Of a stretch of 64,000 nt of DNA, positions 1 to 11,100 are shown piece after piece. The position numbers were made by a program, and so were the translations under genes. Where the stretch lies: positions 16,782,094-16,846,093 of the forward strand of contig OY986967.1 in the NCBI GenBank assembly GCA_963920575.1, written 5' to 3'. The DNA comes from Narthecium ossifragum. Its lineage: Eukaryota > Streptophyta > Magnoliopsida > Dioscoreales > Nartheciaceae. The first letter of the stretch is position 1. Every line of letters begins with the position of its first letter. Under the pieces are notes generated by a model, which worked only from the letters and a program-made list of their open reading frames with translations, did no database searches and was not told the DNA's origin.

Positions 1-3000
1 TAAAAATCTAACATATTAAAAATCTCTTTGGCAGAAACACTCCAGCTCCTCCTCTTCTTATTATTCCCAAGTTATAAAAACTCCTCTATAGAAAACCTTC
101 TGTGTGGCTCTTCCCGTTCCATTCTTCTATGGCTCTATGGCTTTTGGGTGCGAAGAAGCTCATCATCCATACTCATGAATGCCTTTTTCTCCTCCTATAT
201 TTTAATTTAGGTTCTGCCCTCCGATCAAGATCGAACGGCAATACCAACTTGATCAAATCAAATATTATATGGGAGTTCATAGAAATCTCTAATCACTAAA
301 ATTGAACTAAGCACAAACATTAAAAACCTAACACTTGAGGCAGTATGATATAGGCTGATAAATGGAAAGCATCTCCAATAAGGCATCTCCAACCAGCGAG
401 GTTTAATCACCAAATTCCAAGGACATCCAACATAGTATCTGCTGAAATCAATGATACTATCATTCATCATGTGAAATGTTCAATAAAATCAACAGTGCTC
501 TTTGATTAAGGAGAACCACTCCTGCAAAAGTAAACGACATAAATATTATATTGTTTTTCTTATTCGGAGCACCCACCCTAGAGCGGTCTCTGAAATGCCA
601 GCTGCCTCAGCTATTAGAAACCTCCTTTTGTAGTCCTCTAAGAATACCACATTGCAAAGTGTGGTTAGGGAACATTATCATAGCACCTATATCTTGTTAA
701 GGGTGCCAAACAATCCTGCAAATGTTGAAGAAAGCTTTTAGTAATTAACTGATGCATATTAGAGAAAAATACTGTTAAAAAGAAAGTTATATACCTATAT
801 CCTGTGTTGCAGATGATGGAAGGAATGTCGAAAGTAAACTCAACTCGCTCAAAATGTAGGCTAGTATTATCTATGCAGCTTATACATTGAAGTCGCATTT
901 GACATGCATATGATTTGAGCTAATTTCACTCCTCACAGAGCAATAGAAATAAAAAAAAAATAGAGAACCAAAACCTACAGTTTTTTTTTTTAAATTAATC
1001 CTTACTGCTAGCGCATTTCAAGTTTGAGATTTTCAAAATCACAAATTTCTTTTTCAGACACTTAATAGACCTCTTACAAATGAATCACCAAGTTCATAAT
1101 CTAACTTTGCATAGCAAAAGAAAAGGAGGTGCTATAATGCCCATGACATGTGTTTTTCCCTCCATGGCATGAGCTGCCTACAGTAAGTTTGCTCGTATGC
1201 ACATAAAATAGTTGCCTACATCCTATGACTAAGGGTCTATTCTGTATATAAGGGTCTATTTTTAATATATGCAAAACCTCAATTTCATCATAACAAAGGA
1301 TAAAATCCAGCGGAACCCATCAACTAATCAAAGCAGTTGCACTCACGGATAAGAAGGAGAAGCGATCGATGCGGTTGGAGAAGCAACGACACCAATGGCT
1401 GCTTGGTTACAGGAACTAATAAAGAGGACACCAAAAAAAGTAGGACAAAAAAGATGAGAAAATCAATTTGAACATAAAATCCAGCAACGAATACAAAACT
1501 TATGGAAACAAAAAGATTTTAAATGTATACATTATTAGCAATATGAAACCAAATTCATACACATGAACATCAACTCCAAAAAACTTTGCCATGCACAACA
1601 AACTAACATCAAAAGTAGGTATAAAATTTTTTTTCTAAAAAAAGCTACCAACATAAATTTTCCACCAGAAATTACAAATTACAAATTGAATAGAATAAAC
1701 TGCCTAATAAAATTACAAATTACAAAGTAAAATTTAGCACCAGAAATTACAAATTACAAATTGAATAGAAATTACAAATTACAAATTAAAATTTTCCACC
1801 AGAAATTACAAATTGAAAACAAATTACAAATAAGAAATTAAATTTCATCTTGCTACCTAATAGAAATCTTGATTACATAGCACTTGCGAAAAGTTTGAAT
1901 GCTAAAAGAAATTTAGGCTAACCTATCATACGCACGAAAATTCAAATAAACTGCTAATCATCCGACAGTTTAGTATCCGGCAATGTCTCTGACAGTAGGG
2001 AATTAATAACAGGAGGGAGCAATAATTTTTAGTCTAAGAACATTGAAAACATGAGAAATAATGATATTACTAATCATCCATCGGTGTCTCTGGCATTTAT
2101 GAACAAAATAATGATATTGCTCAAGCGATGCTAACTGTCCTTAGGAAAATAATGAACAAAATCCATCATTTAGTACAACATGGTACAGACACTTACATGC
2201 ATGCTTCCCTTTTTACTATTAGAACAACCAATGTGGGACCTTCTTCTCCCCTACCCCCTCACTCTCCCTCTCAACTATAGTGCCCAAGCTAGGTCTCCAA
2301 CCCCTGCTAGAGAACTGCCAGCTTAAAACTATGGCCCCGGCCTCTCCTCAACTACATCTAAGCACTTGACTATAATAAATTGGTGTAGGAAAATATCATT
2401 AGTACATCTTAGATCAACACGATCAATAAGCTATATACACTTTAGACATCTCAATAAGCTATATGCATGCTGCCTTTTGTTTGAACCTTTAGAAAAGTTA
2501 GTGTTCATAAGCAAAAGAATATGAAATCTCATTATAGCAAAAACGAAAAAAGAAAAAGAAAAAAGGTTTGCATCAAGCACTTAAGTTGTTCATTCTGTAT
2601 TTAGGATATTCTTCGTTTATCTGAAAGAGCAAAGCATGTATAGGTCATAAGGAAGAGCTCATGTCATGCCTCATGTACCATCAACCAACCAATTCAGCAA
2701 ACTTTCAGAAAAACAAAACAAAAATAGGCAGAAGCTACATCTATTTCACATAATTCATTGATGAGCATCAATGAAAGGAACCAGGAAGGCAAAGATCTCT
2801 AATAAGAGTAGATAGCTCTAGCTAGGTTGGCCATTCATTGAAAGCCAAAGGCAAAGAACACCAAACAGATCGGGTAACAGTTATATTCAAACCAGGGTTC
2901 TTGATTTTAGTAGATACCAAAACAGTTGATTATAACAGAAAAGGTAGTGGGATTTGAGAAGGTTGCTAGATGCGGAGATTACAGCTCAAAGTGCAACTGC

Positions 3001-3190
3001 ATATATGGTGCTATCCATGTAATTATCTTCTAGATGTATGCTTAATATTGAATTTCTGCAAAGCTAGGGATTCTATGAAGAGTCCAACATCTTGCATTCA
3101 TAGATGAAAAAAGAAAAGAGGAAGACTAACGGATTCATGAATGAAATTGGAACTCAAAGCATGATAGGAAGATGAAGAGATCGAGGTGAG
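1..3190. other. AT-rich non-coding stretch, no gene recognised
   Basis: No open reading frame here resembles a known protein. The minus-strand frame around 665-898 ends at a plausible splice donor (AG|GTATAT near 815-800) and could be a captured exon, but I do not recognise it. Between about 1640 and 1850 the sequence is a degenerate array built from the words AAATTACAAATT and TTTTCCACCAG. If the Helitron whose 5' end lies at 4593 is long, all or part of this stretch may be its interior; no 3' terminus (hairpin plus CTRR) was found. Confidence 0.5.
1640..1850. repeat. AAATTACAAATT-type degenerate short repeat
   Basis: About ten imperfect copies of a 10-14 bp word (ACAAATTACAAATTGAAT and variants) alternate with copies of CCACCAGAAATTAC. 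It looks like slippage-generated low-complexity DNA. No coding or regulatory role can be read from it. Confidence 0.6.
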
Positions 3191-3439
3191 GGAGGGAAAG
3201 ATCACCATAGGTTTGGCACCGTTGGGGTCAGCGAGATGACAGCGGGGATGTCGAGATCAACCGGTTCCGGCGACAGGGAGGAGACCAATAGCAACAGAGC
3301 TTGGAAGAGGAAAGGATGCGATGAGGAGGTAGTAGGCACCATATCGGGGTTAGTTAAGATATTAATCAAAAAATATCTGATATCCAAAACAATAGGAAAA
3401 GAACAACCAAAAAAACAGAGGTTGGGTTTGAAAAAAAAT

Positions 3440-3714
3440 TCACTTTTTTGTTGCCGGTTCAGTATGTTGCTCCTCACGCTTGCAGCCTTTACAGAGGCCA
3501 GCGAGGACCTTGCGCTTGAGATCGACGACGGAGAAGCACCGGAATGTCCCCTCACAGTCGGAGAGCTCGGCGGCGGAGGGGAGCAACTTGGTGCGGTGGA
3601 GGAGGTCGCTGGAGGTGGCGGAGGAGGAGAGGGACATGACCGGGCTTTGAGCTCGAGGGCCGCCTCCAGGCGCGGGGACAGGGCTAAGGCGGCGTCTAGA
3701 AAGCTGAGAGCCAC
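3440..3714 (-). pseudogene. captured fragment of a plant TPR-like protein gene
   Basis: Two frames read pieces of one plant protein. From the ATG at 3714 one frame gives an N-terminus with LSFLDAALALSPRLEAALEL. After a frame change the other frame gives SSDLLHRTKLL and then FRCFSVVDLKRKVLAGLCK. From memory both pieces, in this order, fit the first exon of a plant tetratricopeptide-repeat-like family whose members read DAALALSPRLEAALELKARSL and later FRCFSVSDLKRKV. The segment between them is shortened and out of frame, and the reading ends at about 3440. The high GC contrasts with the flanks and fits an exon picked up by the Helitron. Family naming rests on recall of the motif, not on a search. 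Confidence 0.5.
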
Positions 3715-3789
3715 CGCTACGTCGGAGGGCGCCGGGCGTCCCGGATATACTTCTCCACGATCTGGGGAGAAAAAGCTTTGAAAATAGAT

Positions 3790-4340
3790 CTCGAGGGAGG
3801 CTGGGTTGGGCGAGGTCGTGCGAGGTCGGGCGAGGTCGTGCGAGGTCGTGCGAGGTCGTGCGAGGTCGTGCGAGGTCGTGCGAGGACGGCGAGGACGGCG
3901 TCGGTGCGGAGGGCGAGCTTGGGCGAGAGGTGAGGGGAAAGAGAGGGGCGAGGACGGCGAGGTCGTGCGAGGACGTGCGAGGTCGGGCGAGGACGGCGAG
4001 GACGGCGTCGGTGCGGAGGGCGAGCTTGGGCGAGAGGTGAGGGGAAAGAGGACGGCGAGGACGGCGAGGTGCGGAGGGCGAGCTTGGGCGAGAGGTGAGG
4101 GGAAAGAGAGGGGACGGGGAAGAGGTGAGGAGAAAGAGAGGGGACGGGGGAGAGGGGACGAAGACAGGGGGAGAGGGTGGGAGAGGTGACGGGGGAGAGG
4201 AGGGGACGAAGACAGGGGGAGAGGGTGGGAGAAGTGACGGGGACGAAGACAGGGGGAGAGGGTGGGAGTGGTGACGGGGGAGAGGAGGGGACAAAGACAG
4301 GGGGAGAGGGTGGGAGAGGTGACGGGGGAGAGGTGAGGGA
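3790..4340 (-). repeat. GC-rich tandem repeat in the Helitron
   Basis: On the plus strand GCGAGGTCGTGCGAGGTCG units of about 10 bp and longer GACGGCGAGG and GGGGGAGAGGGTGGGAGAGG units are repeated many times. Several long overlapping ORFs on both strands arise only from this periodicity. The position just inside a transposon end parallels GC-rich arrays at 28016-28490 and 40322-40640. Confidence 0.8.
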
Positions 4341-4593
4341 CGGATGGGACTCACGTCCCATCTCTCTCTCAGAGTTGAAATTTGAACGGGAGAGGGAGAG
4401 GAGCGGGCGCGGGGCTGAATTTTCGGCGGGTGGATGGGAGGGTGGGAGGAAGAATGTTTGGGCGGGAGTTTTGGGGGGAATGAAAATTTGGGTGGGAATC
4501 TGAACCGTTGGATGTGTTTGGAGATAGATCTGGACCGCTCTTTATGTCTTATAGTTGAGACATTTCAAAAACCGGTCTTCCTTATATAATAGA

Positions 4594-5972
4594 TATGTAC
4601 GTATAGCTTGTGCTTGCTTTATCAGCCTCATTGTACATTGCAATTTACTGCTTTGTGGTTAACTGAGGGAGTGACGACCCCCGGGAATGAGTAGATAAAT
4701 GGGTCGAATGTGTGCCCTTTCATGTTTAGTATAAGTGGGCCGGCAGTGTGCCCTACTCCTTTAATATAGCTCAACTGATTACCGGCGTGCGCCGGAGGCA
4801 GTAGTGTAAAAATGGTTGCTTTATTGATTGCTTGAATGCATGGGTAACTTGGTTGATAGAATTATCATTCAACTTGGTAGATCAGTTATCTGCGGGGTAA
4901 TTGTGGAACCTTAGTCTGTCGGGTACCGATGTGCACTGAAGGGTATCGTATAACGGCGTTGTTGATTGTTGTTTAAGAAGCAGTTTGGATTCTTTATAAT
5001 ATTGTAGCTTAACTTGTTGAACTCATATTATGATGTGGCATATAGTAACATCTAGGTTAGATGCTTGTATAGGTTCATGCATTGTATGCATTAGAGGCAT
5101 TCCAGGTTAGGTAGGGCGATGGGCTGATCACCGATCGGAGACTCTCGGGTAGCTCGGATCTAGCTCTAGGACCGAGGATAGGTAGCAAGATCTTGGGCGT
5201 GATTGTATTGGATTGAGTTAATGTACTCTTGAGGTTGGTGTCTAGCTTGCTATAATTCTTCTGATTGAGGTGTAGAGGTCGCCCAGGATTCCAGTCTTAG
5301 TATCTGTTTTAGGGGAAGTCAGGTGCCACCCTGGGTCCTGCCCCTATGTTCAGCGCTGGAGCACTTGGTTGTAGAGAGAGGGACGACAGTTTACAGTGGA
5401 AGTCACAGAGCGCGTGCCCTGAGGTAGGTGGTGGACGTGACACGAGTTTCCCCTATAAATGAGATGGAGTCTCGGGACTTTGTAGTTCCCTTTCCTTTCT
5501 GTGCAACGTAGAGTAGAACCCTACTGAGATTTTTTGCTCACTACTACCCGGGCTATGTTTTACAGTTGCAGGAGCTAGCTCATCTTCTGCAGTTCCAGCT
5601 GGACTAGCTCTTGGCGGTGCGACGAGTTCCGGAGTAGTTTGAGGTTTCTGTGGAAGATCTGTTATACTCTTTTGTAGTTTTTATAAATAGACATCCTTCG
5701 AGGATTTTGTAAGTGTGTGATTATCCTCTTTGAGAACTTTTGATAAATATGTATCTGATGTCTAAATAGTACAACTTTGATGTTAACTCAATAGAAATCT
5801 TGTTTCTTCTAATCTTGGGTTATAGGTATTATTAGAATTATAGTTTTACCATTGGAAGTCATTTTGTTTAAATTAACTCTGAATTCCGCTTGTATCGTGT
5901 CAGTTGCATGTGAATAGTAATAGGTACCCTTACACTCCGGTCTGGATGGGTTTTCTGGGTCGGGGTGTGACA
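4594..5972 (+). mobile_element. LTR family A, 3' part (truncated by the Helitron)
   Basis: The segment matches the second half of the complete solo LTR at 7998-10397. Shared landmarks are the words GGTTCATGCATTGTATGCATTAG, GATGGGCTGATCACCGATC, GCTCGGATCTAG, GTAGAACCCTACTGAG and the terminal GGGTCGGGGTGTGACA, which ends at 5972. The 5' part is missing where the Helitron begins at 4593/4594. No internal retrotransposon domain follows, so this is a solo or truncated LTR. Confidence 0.75.
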
Positions 5973-6785
5973 TTTGTTATCCTAAAATCAAGAGGAAAAA
6001 AAGGGAAAAAATGATGAAATTTCACATTCTTGGAAGAGGGCTACCTAACTCGGTGTCAAAACATGTTGACCAGTTGGATTTTTAGTTTCTTCTTGATTAA
6101 ATTGGTTCCTAATTATGGTCCGAGTCGGTTTGACTTTTACTAAACTTACTGGATTAGTATTTTATTTTTGATTGGGCTTCTGGTATGAATCTCAGTCTGA
6201 TATATCTTGTGGGTGCACCGTCATGTCATGATCACCAGGTGTTGATCCAGCTTGACCAGCTTCTCTATGTCAGTCATGTCATAACCTATGCATGAATATA
6301 GTCTGTTGTGTTTAGGCTATGTGCGAGACTTATCCCATAGGTGAACTATTTTAGCTAATTCAAGAATTTGTATCCTGAGGTTCAATCAATAAAAATTGGG
6401 TATGATCTTTATTCCTGCCCATGTTTTGAGCTCTGGTTTTTTATCTTTTGTTGTTTGCTGTTGGTCTGACTCCAAAATCCCTTTTCAGATCCTTTTGAGT
6501 TATGTTTCATATGATTTCTCCTTTACCTAATTAAAGGGAGCTTTTAGATATATTTGACTTGACAAAAGTTCTCCTATTTACCTTCACCTTAATCAACCTG
6601 ACCTCGTTCAATTTTCATGCATCTAGCTTTTATTTAGTGTCACTCATGCTCTTATATTTTTTTTATGGTTTGCTGCCCCCTGTTTTACGTTTTTGGGATT
6701 CCGATTCTGATGTCTACTCTTTCTGCTTCCTAGTCTGGTTTTGATGAGTATTCCTTGCATTGACGGCTAGGCATTCCGCTTTCTT
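5973..6785. other. unassigned intergenic sequence
   Basis: T-rich sequence without a recognisable coding region, RNA gene or terminal repeat. It is the target into which the truncated LINE at 6807 inserted. Confidence 0.5.
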
Positions 6786-6806
6786 ATGTTGTACTTATAT
6801 GTAGAG

Positions 6807-7470
6807 TTTGGGTCATATGGAAAGCTCGGTGTGAGCAGGTGTATCAAGAGGTCCCATTTGATCCAGATTAGGTGGCTAAAAGGTTTTTTTTGGCTCGTGC
6901 GGGGGTTTCTTCCGCAGCATTGACAGCCGGCACGGCGTCGGGAAGATGGTAACAGGGGAGTGTCGGTGATACAGGTTGTTGCTCCCATGCTGAACCAGAC
7001 AGGGTTATGGAGCTTGGGGTGGTATGTTTGGAAGTTGAAGATACTATTGCTTGGACTGCCTCGGGGGTTGGCTCAAGATCTTTGGATGGTATTCTTCATG
7101 GGGAACTATCTGCCATTTTCTGGGTCTTGATGAAAGTGGAAGGAGAGGTATGAGAGACATGGTTATTTAGTGTGATTTGGCAGCAGTCGTAGCGTTGGTT
7201 GAAGGAAGGATGCATGTGTCATCGTCAATCATTTCCTTGCTTCATGATATCTAGTGGCATATGGGTCAATTCCGAAGTGTCAGATTTTTGCCTATTCCCA
7301 GGGAAGTGAATGAGAGGGCGGATTTGCTTGCCCATCAAGCACGGGTTGTTGCGAATTATATGTCTGATAATAATCACGAGTTGGTTGTGATTCCTATGGG
7401 AGGTAATCCTCTGTAAAAGGTTGTTTAGTTGATTGTATCTAAGCCTTTGGGCTTATTTTTCTAAAAAAAG
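6807..7470 (+). mobile_element. 5'-truncated LINE with 21-bp target-site duplication
   Basis: The segment is bounded by the direct repeat ATGTTGTACTTATATGYAGAG at 6786-6806 and 7471-7491 (one mismatch) and ends in CTAAAAAAAG, a short poly(A) tail. It holds the RNase H end of a plant LINE ORF2. The TSD length, the 5' truncation and the A-tail are the hallmarks of target-primed reverse transcription. Confidence 0.85.
6990..7415 (+). pseudogene. LINE ORF2 RNase H domain relic
   Basis: Read across frames and stops, the sequence gives HGELSAIFWVLMK, then FLPIPREVNERADLLAHQA, the C-terminal signature (helix with NERADxLA) of the RVT_3-type RNase H found in plant L1 elements, followed by a stop near 7416. 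Several stops and frame changes break it. It lies directly before the A-tail of its parent element, as expected. Confidence 0.7.
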
Positions 7471-7832
7471 ATGTTGTACTTATATGCAGAGTGTGATGCT
7501 TCATGTTTGTTTTGTTTTGTTGGGTTTTGTTTTGTTTTTTCCGTCTCCCCTGCTGCTCTTCTTTTCCCTTTTTTTCATGTGGTGTCTTTGCTCACTTCCG
7601 CAACATTCCTCTTAAGACACTGTAGTGTAATTTAGAGTTATTCTACTTGCCCAGTGTGGCACAAAGGGGACGTACTGCTATCCACTTATATTGTCTTTGA
7701 ACATTGGTCATTAAAGACATAATTATATCATGTTATTATTAATTTGAGGAGGAGTTAGTACTCTTGATGGTTGCTTAGTATGAGTTTTTTTTTGATTAGT
7801 TGAGCCTGAGGGCTGGGAAGCCCAATTAAGGG

Positions 7833-7992
7833 CTAATTACAAGAGTTCATCCGAGGTTTGGGAACAACATCCCCAGCCTCCTCTGTTACAACAAAAGCGG
7901 AGCACAACGCAAGAGCTTCACGAGCTAGCCAGTTGGCGTGCTGGTTGTCTTTGCAGGAAATGTATGCAACTCTGAATTCAACAGTCTTGCGA
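7833..7992 (-). pseudogene. LINE ORF2 RNase H domain, C-terminal part
   Basis: The frame TVEFRVAYISCKDNQHANWLAREAL is the C-terminal end of the RNase H (cf. DNxxAxxLA). It joins exactly to the part at 10403-10651 if the solo LTR and one GTTGT are removed. The ORF ends about 40 bp before the T-run that marks the element's poly(A) tail. Confidence 0.75.
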
Positions 7993-8280
7993 GTTGTTGT
8001 GAGGGCCCGTCCCTCTGACCTGGCTCGATCGCGAGGGTCGAGGGCCATTTTCCTGTTGGTTTGATTCCGCGTCGGGTACGATCGGGCGATCGTATGGTAG
8101 TTTTTGACCCAGGGGCATTTTGGTAAATATGCCCTCTGGTGGTCAGTTTCACACCCGTGTTGCACACACGACCTTGGATTGATGTATGTGAATGATTAGA
8201 ACCTTAAGGGTGCATTCGATCGGAAGATCGGAGCTCGATCGGGAAAGATCGAATTGGACGGCTGAGATCGGTTCTGATGT

Positions 8281-8291
8281 CTATAAATACC
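8281..8291 (+). promoter_or_regulatory. TATA box of LTR family A
   Basis: CTATAAATACC lies about 280 bp into the LTR, below a cluster of CGATCG and AGATCGG words (8086-8260). The homologous site in the copy at 55460 is TTATAAATACCCC at about 55746. The position fits the U3/R junction of an LTR promoter. Confidence 0.6.
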
Positions 8292-8829
8292 CTGACCCTT
8301 TCTTTCTCTTTTCTTTCTTCTTCCCTGTCATTGTCTCCCTTTCTCTCTCTTTCTCTTTCCTACCGGCTGAGCTAGGGCTTGGAGGCACGAGCTTCGAGGA
8401 GGGGATCTTGGCGGTTAAATGTGTTGGACGCGCGAAGGAGCTGCCCTACTTGATCAAGTAGGTGTTTCTACCTCGATCTTGTAATCGGGTTCTCCTAGGA
8501 TAGGTTTATGGTGATTTCAATGTAGGAGTACTTGGTAGAATGTTGTGTAGCTTAATGCTTGAGTATTATAGCTTGCTTCGAGTATTCCTACCGTGTGATT
8601 TCCGTATTTTATCGGACGATTCTCGTATTATCATCGTTTTATCGGTTTTCGGCGATTGAGACCTAGATTTGAGATTTAACCATCAAAATCGTGTTTTCTT
8701 TGTACCAATAGCTTCCCCATCATTTATTACGCATGCATGCAAAGTTTCATTATTTTTCAACAAGATTTGATCATTCAAATCTAAGAAATTGGATTTCTGA
8801 CACTGTTATGAAGAACTGTGCATTAGGCT

Positions 8830-9140
8830 CGACGGTCGATCGTCGGATCACCCGTCAAGTGTTGATACGCTTCTTTCTGACCTGACGGTCGACCGTCAGG
8901 CTCTGTCGCGTTTTGGGTCCCCCACGGTCGATGTTCCGATCGACCGTAGGCTCATTCTCCTTTTCCATTCCGTCTCACGGTCGACCGTTGCATCGACCGT
9001 CAGGCTCTGTCTCGTTTTGGGCCTCCCACGGTTGATGCACCGATCGACCGTGGCCCTTATGTTTTTCCCTCGTTTGGCCCCACGGTCGACCGTCGGATCG
9101 ACCGTGGCCTCACGGTCGACCGTCGCATCGACCGTGAGCC
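8830..9140. repeat. GGTCGACC palindrome array in solo LTR A
   Basis: About ten units of ACGGTCGACCGTC or CACGGTCGACCGTGG and near variants occur in 310 bp. Many are paired so that CACGGTCGA is followed a few bases later by TCGACCGTGG, giving nested inverted arms. The unit is its own reverse complement, so both strands translate into TVDR-like peptides; those ORFs are artefacts. The array lies about 550 bp downstream of the TATA box, inside the putative transcribed leader. Confidence 0.85.
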
Positions 9141-10402
9141 CCTGAGCAGTTTTTTCTGGTTTCCTTTGATTGGTTTTCATTCATGATAGATATCCAATCA
9201 TGTTAGGAAGCATACACGTTGTTTTCACAGGATATTAATGGATTTCTATTGAGATTGGGAATTGAATCGGGAGTTTAACCTCTTTGACGAATTTACGGTT
9301 TTTACCCGCATTTAAATACTTGGTTGGATTGTAGTTTAAATGCTTATTGCTTCCCTAGCCGTTAGCTAACTATGAGTGTTAGCTAACGAGGTATTGTGGA
9401 ACCTTAGTCCGTTGTCGGCGAGTGTCGAGGGCTATTGTATAATTGTTGAACCTATAATTGATGTTGTGGCATATAGAGACATCTAGGATAGCTGTTTGTA
9501 TAGGTTCATGCACTGTATACATTAGAGGCATATCAGGTTAGGCGGGCGATGGGTTGATCACCGATCCGAGGCTCTCGGGTAGCTCGGATCTAGCCTTAGG
9601 ACCACGGCTAGGTAGTAAGGATTAGGACGGGATTGTATAATTGGAATTTCATGTTATCGAGGATGTGTTATAGTTGGCTATGATCTTGCTTTGAGGTTTA
9701 GAGGTCGTGTTGTCTTCCCAAGGCTAAGTGCTATGGAAGGATGTCGATGCGTTCTCGACATGGGTCCCCAGGGCATGGGAATCCTGCTTGGGTAAGGGTG
9801 ACCCTGTATGATACTGTTCCGTGGACTCCTGGTAACTTGTTCAGAAGAGAGGTTTCATCGCAGGAGCCCTTGGGACATCGACAGGGGTTGTGGGACCCCG
9901 TGGCATTCCTTAGACTTGAGCGGGGAGACATCACTGTTGTTGTTTTCCTCCCTTCTGTGCGCCGTAAAGTAGAACCCTACTGAGCTTATCGCTCACTCCT
10001 ACCCGGGCTGCGTTTGCAGGTGCAGGCGCCAGTTCTTCCTCAGTAGAGCCGGCGGGATCAACTTTTGGCGGTGCGACTACTTCCATAGGCGTTTGAGGTT
10101 GCTGCAGGATGACTGTTGTGCTTTTGATAGTTTTGTAAATTATAAACATCTTTTGAGGACTTTTGGGATTACATGTATAATATCTTTCCCTTGGAGGAGT
10201 TTGATAAGAAATTGTATCAGATGTTTAAACAGTACAACTTGATGTTTTTATAAATTGAATTACAGCTTTCTCTCTGGAGTTTAAATTGTTTAAGTTTATC
10301 TTTGTTTTCCGCAAATGTATCGCGCCAGTTGGATGTGAATAGTGATAGGAACCCTGACACCCCGTCCTGGATGGATTTTCTGGGTCGGGGTGTGACAGTT
10401 GT

Positions 10403-10651
10403 CCACCATATGTCTTGCACTATCTGTCGACAGTTCTCCACCAAAGGTAATCTTCCATCAATCATCTGGATTGCGTGAAGGGAATCGCTATCCACGAGGA
10501 TCTGTTTGTATCCTCGCTGCACTGCAGTGTTGACCGTGAGGTGGATGGCGTCCAGCTCGCCGAGTAGGATGGAGTTGACTCGGTGTGAATCGATGCTAGT
10601 CCAGTGAACAAGGTCCTCTTCGTCAATGCACACAACTCCAATGCCAGCCAT
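10403..10651 (-). pseudogene. LINE ORF2 RNase H domain, N-terminal part
   Basis: The minus-strand frame gives SILLGELDAIHLTVNTAVQRGYKQILVDSDSLHAI, containing the conserved Glu (GELDAI) and Asp (VDSDS) of the RVT_3 RNase H. The reading stops at the solo LTR, whose right TSD copy is at 10398-10402. The rest of the domain resumes at 7992 on the far side of the LTR. Confidence 0.8.
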
Positions 10652-10689
10652 GTCGGCGATCTGATCAAAGGAGGCATCAGCTTGGAATC

Positions 10690-11100
10690 TAACTCCGATC
10701 TCCTCCGATGGGGTGTTCGTGATTCACGAAGCTTGGATATGCTGGTGAATTCTTTGGACTGCCACTTGATCTGGTGGGCTAACGCTTGGGAGTCCTGGCC
10801 TTCCTCCCCTATTGCAACCTTACATCTATCCTTCCATATCCACCATGCGCCGTACGGGAGCAGGGAGCTCATGCGCTTGTTCTCCTCGTATTTCCATGGT
10901 TGACACAGGCTTTCAATGTAGTTCGCCAAGGTGTGTGGAGGGGTATTAGCTCTGGAGCTTACGAACACTCTGTGCCAAACCTCCTGAGCGAAGATGCATT
11001 GAAAAAGCGCATGCTCTAGCGTTTCCTCTGCAACGCTACTCCAGGGAAAAAGCTGATTGGCGGTCAGGTGTAGGCTCCAGAGTGTGGACTTGGTCGGCAC
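10690..11100 (-). pseudogene. LINE ORF2 zf-RVT region
   Basis: The frame reads VPTKSTLWSLHLTANQLFPW, ETLEHALFQCIFAQEVW and WWIWKDRC. This is the zinc-binding reverse-transcriptase-associated region (ExxxHxxxxC and W-rich helices) that follows the RT in plant L1 ORF2. A frame change separates it from the RNase H domain below 10660. Confidence 0.7.

Larger units (their letters stand above)
3200..4593 (-). mobile_element. Helitron, 5' end and proximal part (minus strand)
   Basis: On the minus strand the sequence starts at 4593 as TCTATTATATAAGGAAG, preceded by A, which fits a plant Helitron 5' end (TC start, inserted after A). The first ~160 bp match a second copy that starts at 57700 on the plus strand; both share the words GAAATGTCTCAACTATAA and AGAGCGGTCCAGAT. 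To its right the host sequence resumes as an LTR of family A. Inside lie a GC-rich tandem array (3790-4340) and a captured gene fragment (3440-3714). The 3' terminus is not identified, so the left boundary is only the limit of what I can support. No Rep/helicase is seen, so the element is non-autonomous. Confidence 0.6.
7998..10397 (+). mobile_element. solo LTR, family A, inserted in the LINE
   Basis: A 2,400-bp segment starts TGTGAGGG and ends GGTGTGACA. It is flanked by the perfect 5-bp TSD GTTGT (7993-7997, 10398-10402) and has no internal domains, so it is a solo LTR left by recombination. It carries a TATA box at about 8282 and a palindrome array at 8830-9140. Other copies of the family are at 4594-5972, 55460-57699 and 58365-58840. 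Its long size suggests a Gypsy family, but without an internal region this is not proven. Confidence 0.92.

Noticed and set aside
665..898. Possible captured exon on the minus strand
   Set aside because: A splice-donor-like end is visible, but I recognise no protein family and the frame is short, so it is only mentioned in the regional entry.
3440..4361. Long Ser/Pro/Arg-rich ORFs (up to 304 codons) on both strands
   Set aside because: They follow the ~10-bp GC-rich tandem repeat, overlap in several frames and show no domain outside the short TPR-like blocks.
8830..9140. CRISPR-like array of palindromic repeats
   Set aside because: Spacers are short, irregular and partly repeated, no cas genes, and the context is a plant LTR.
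8896..9180. Minus-strand ORF with repeated TVDR peptides (also 18301-18529 and 23402-23623 on plus)
   Set aside because: The GGTCGACC unit is its own reverse complement and gives such peptides on both strands; there is no codon constraint or conserved start.
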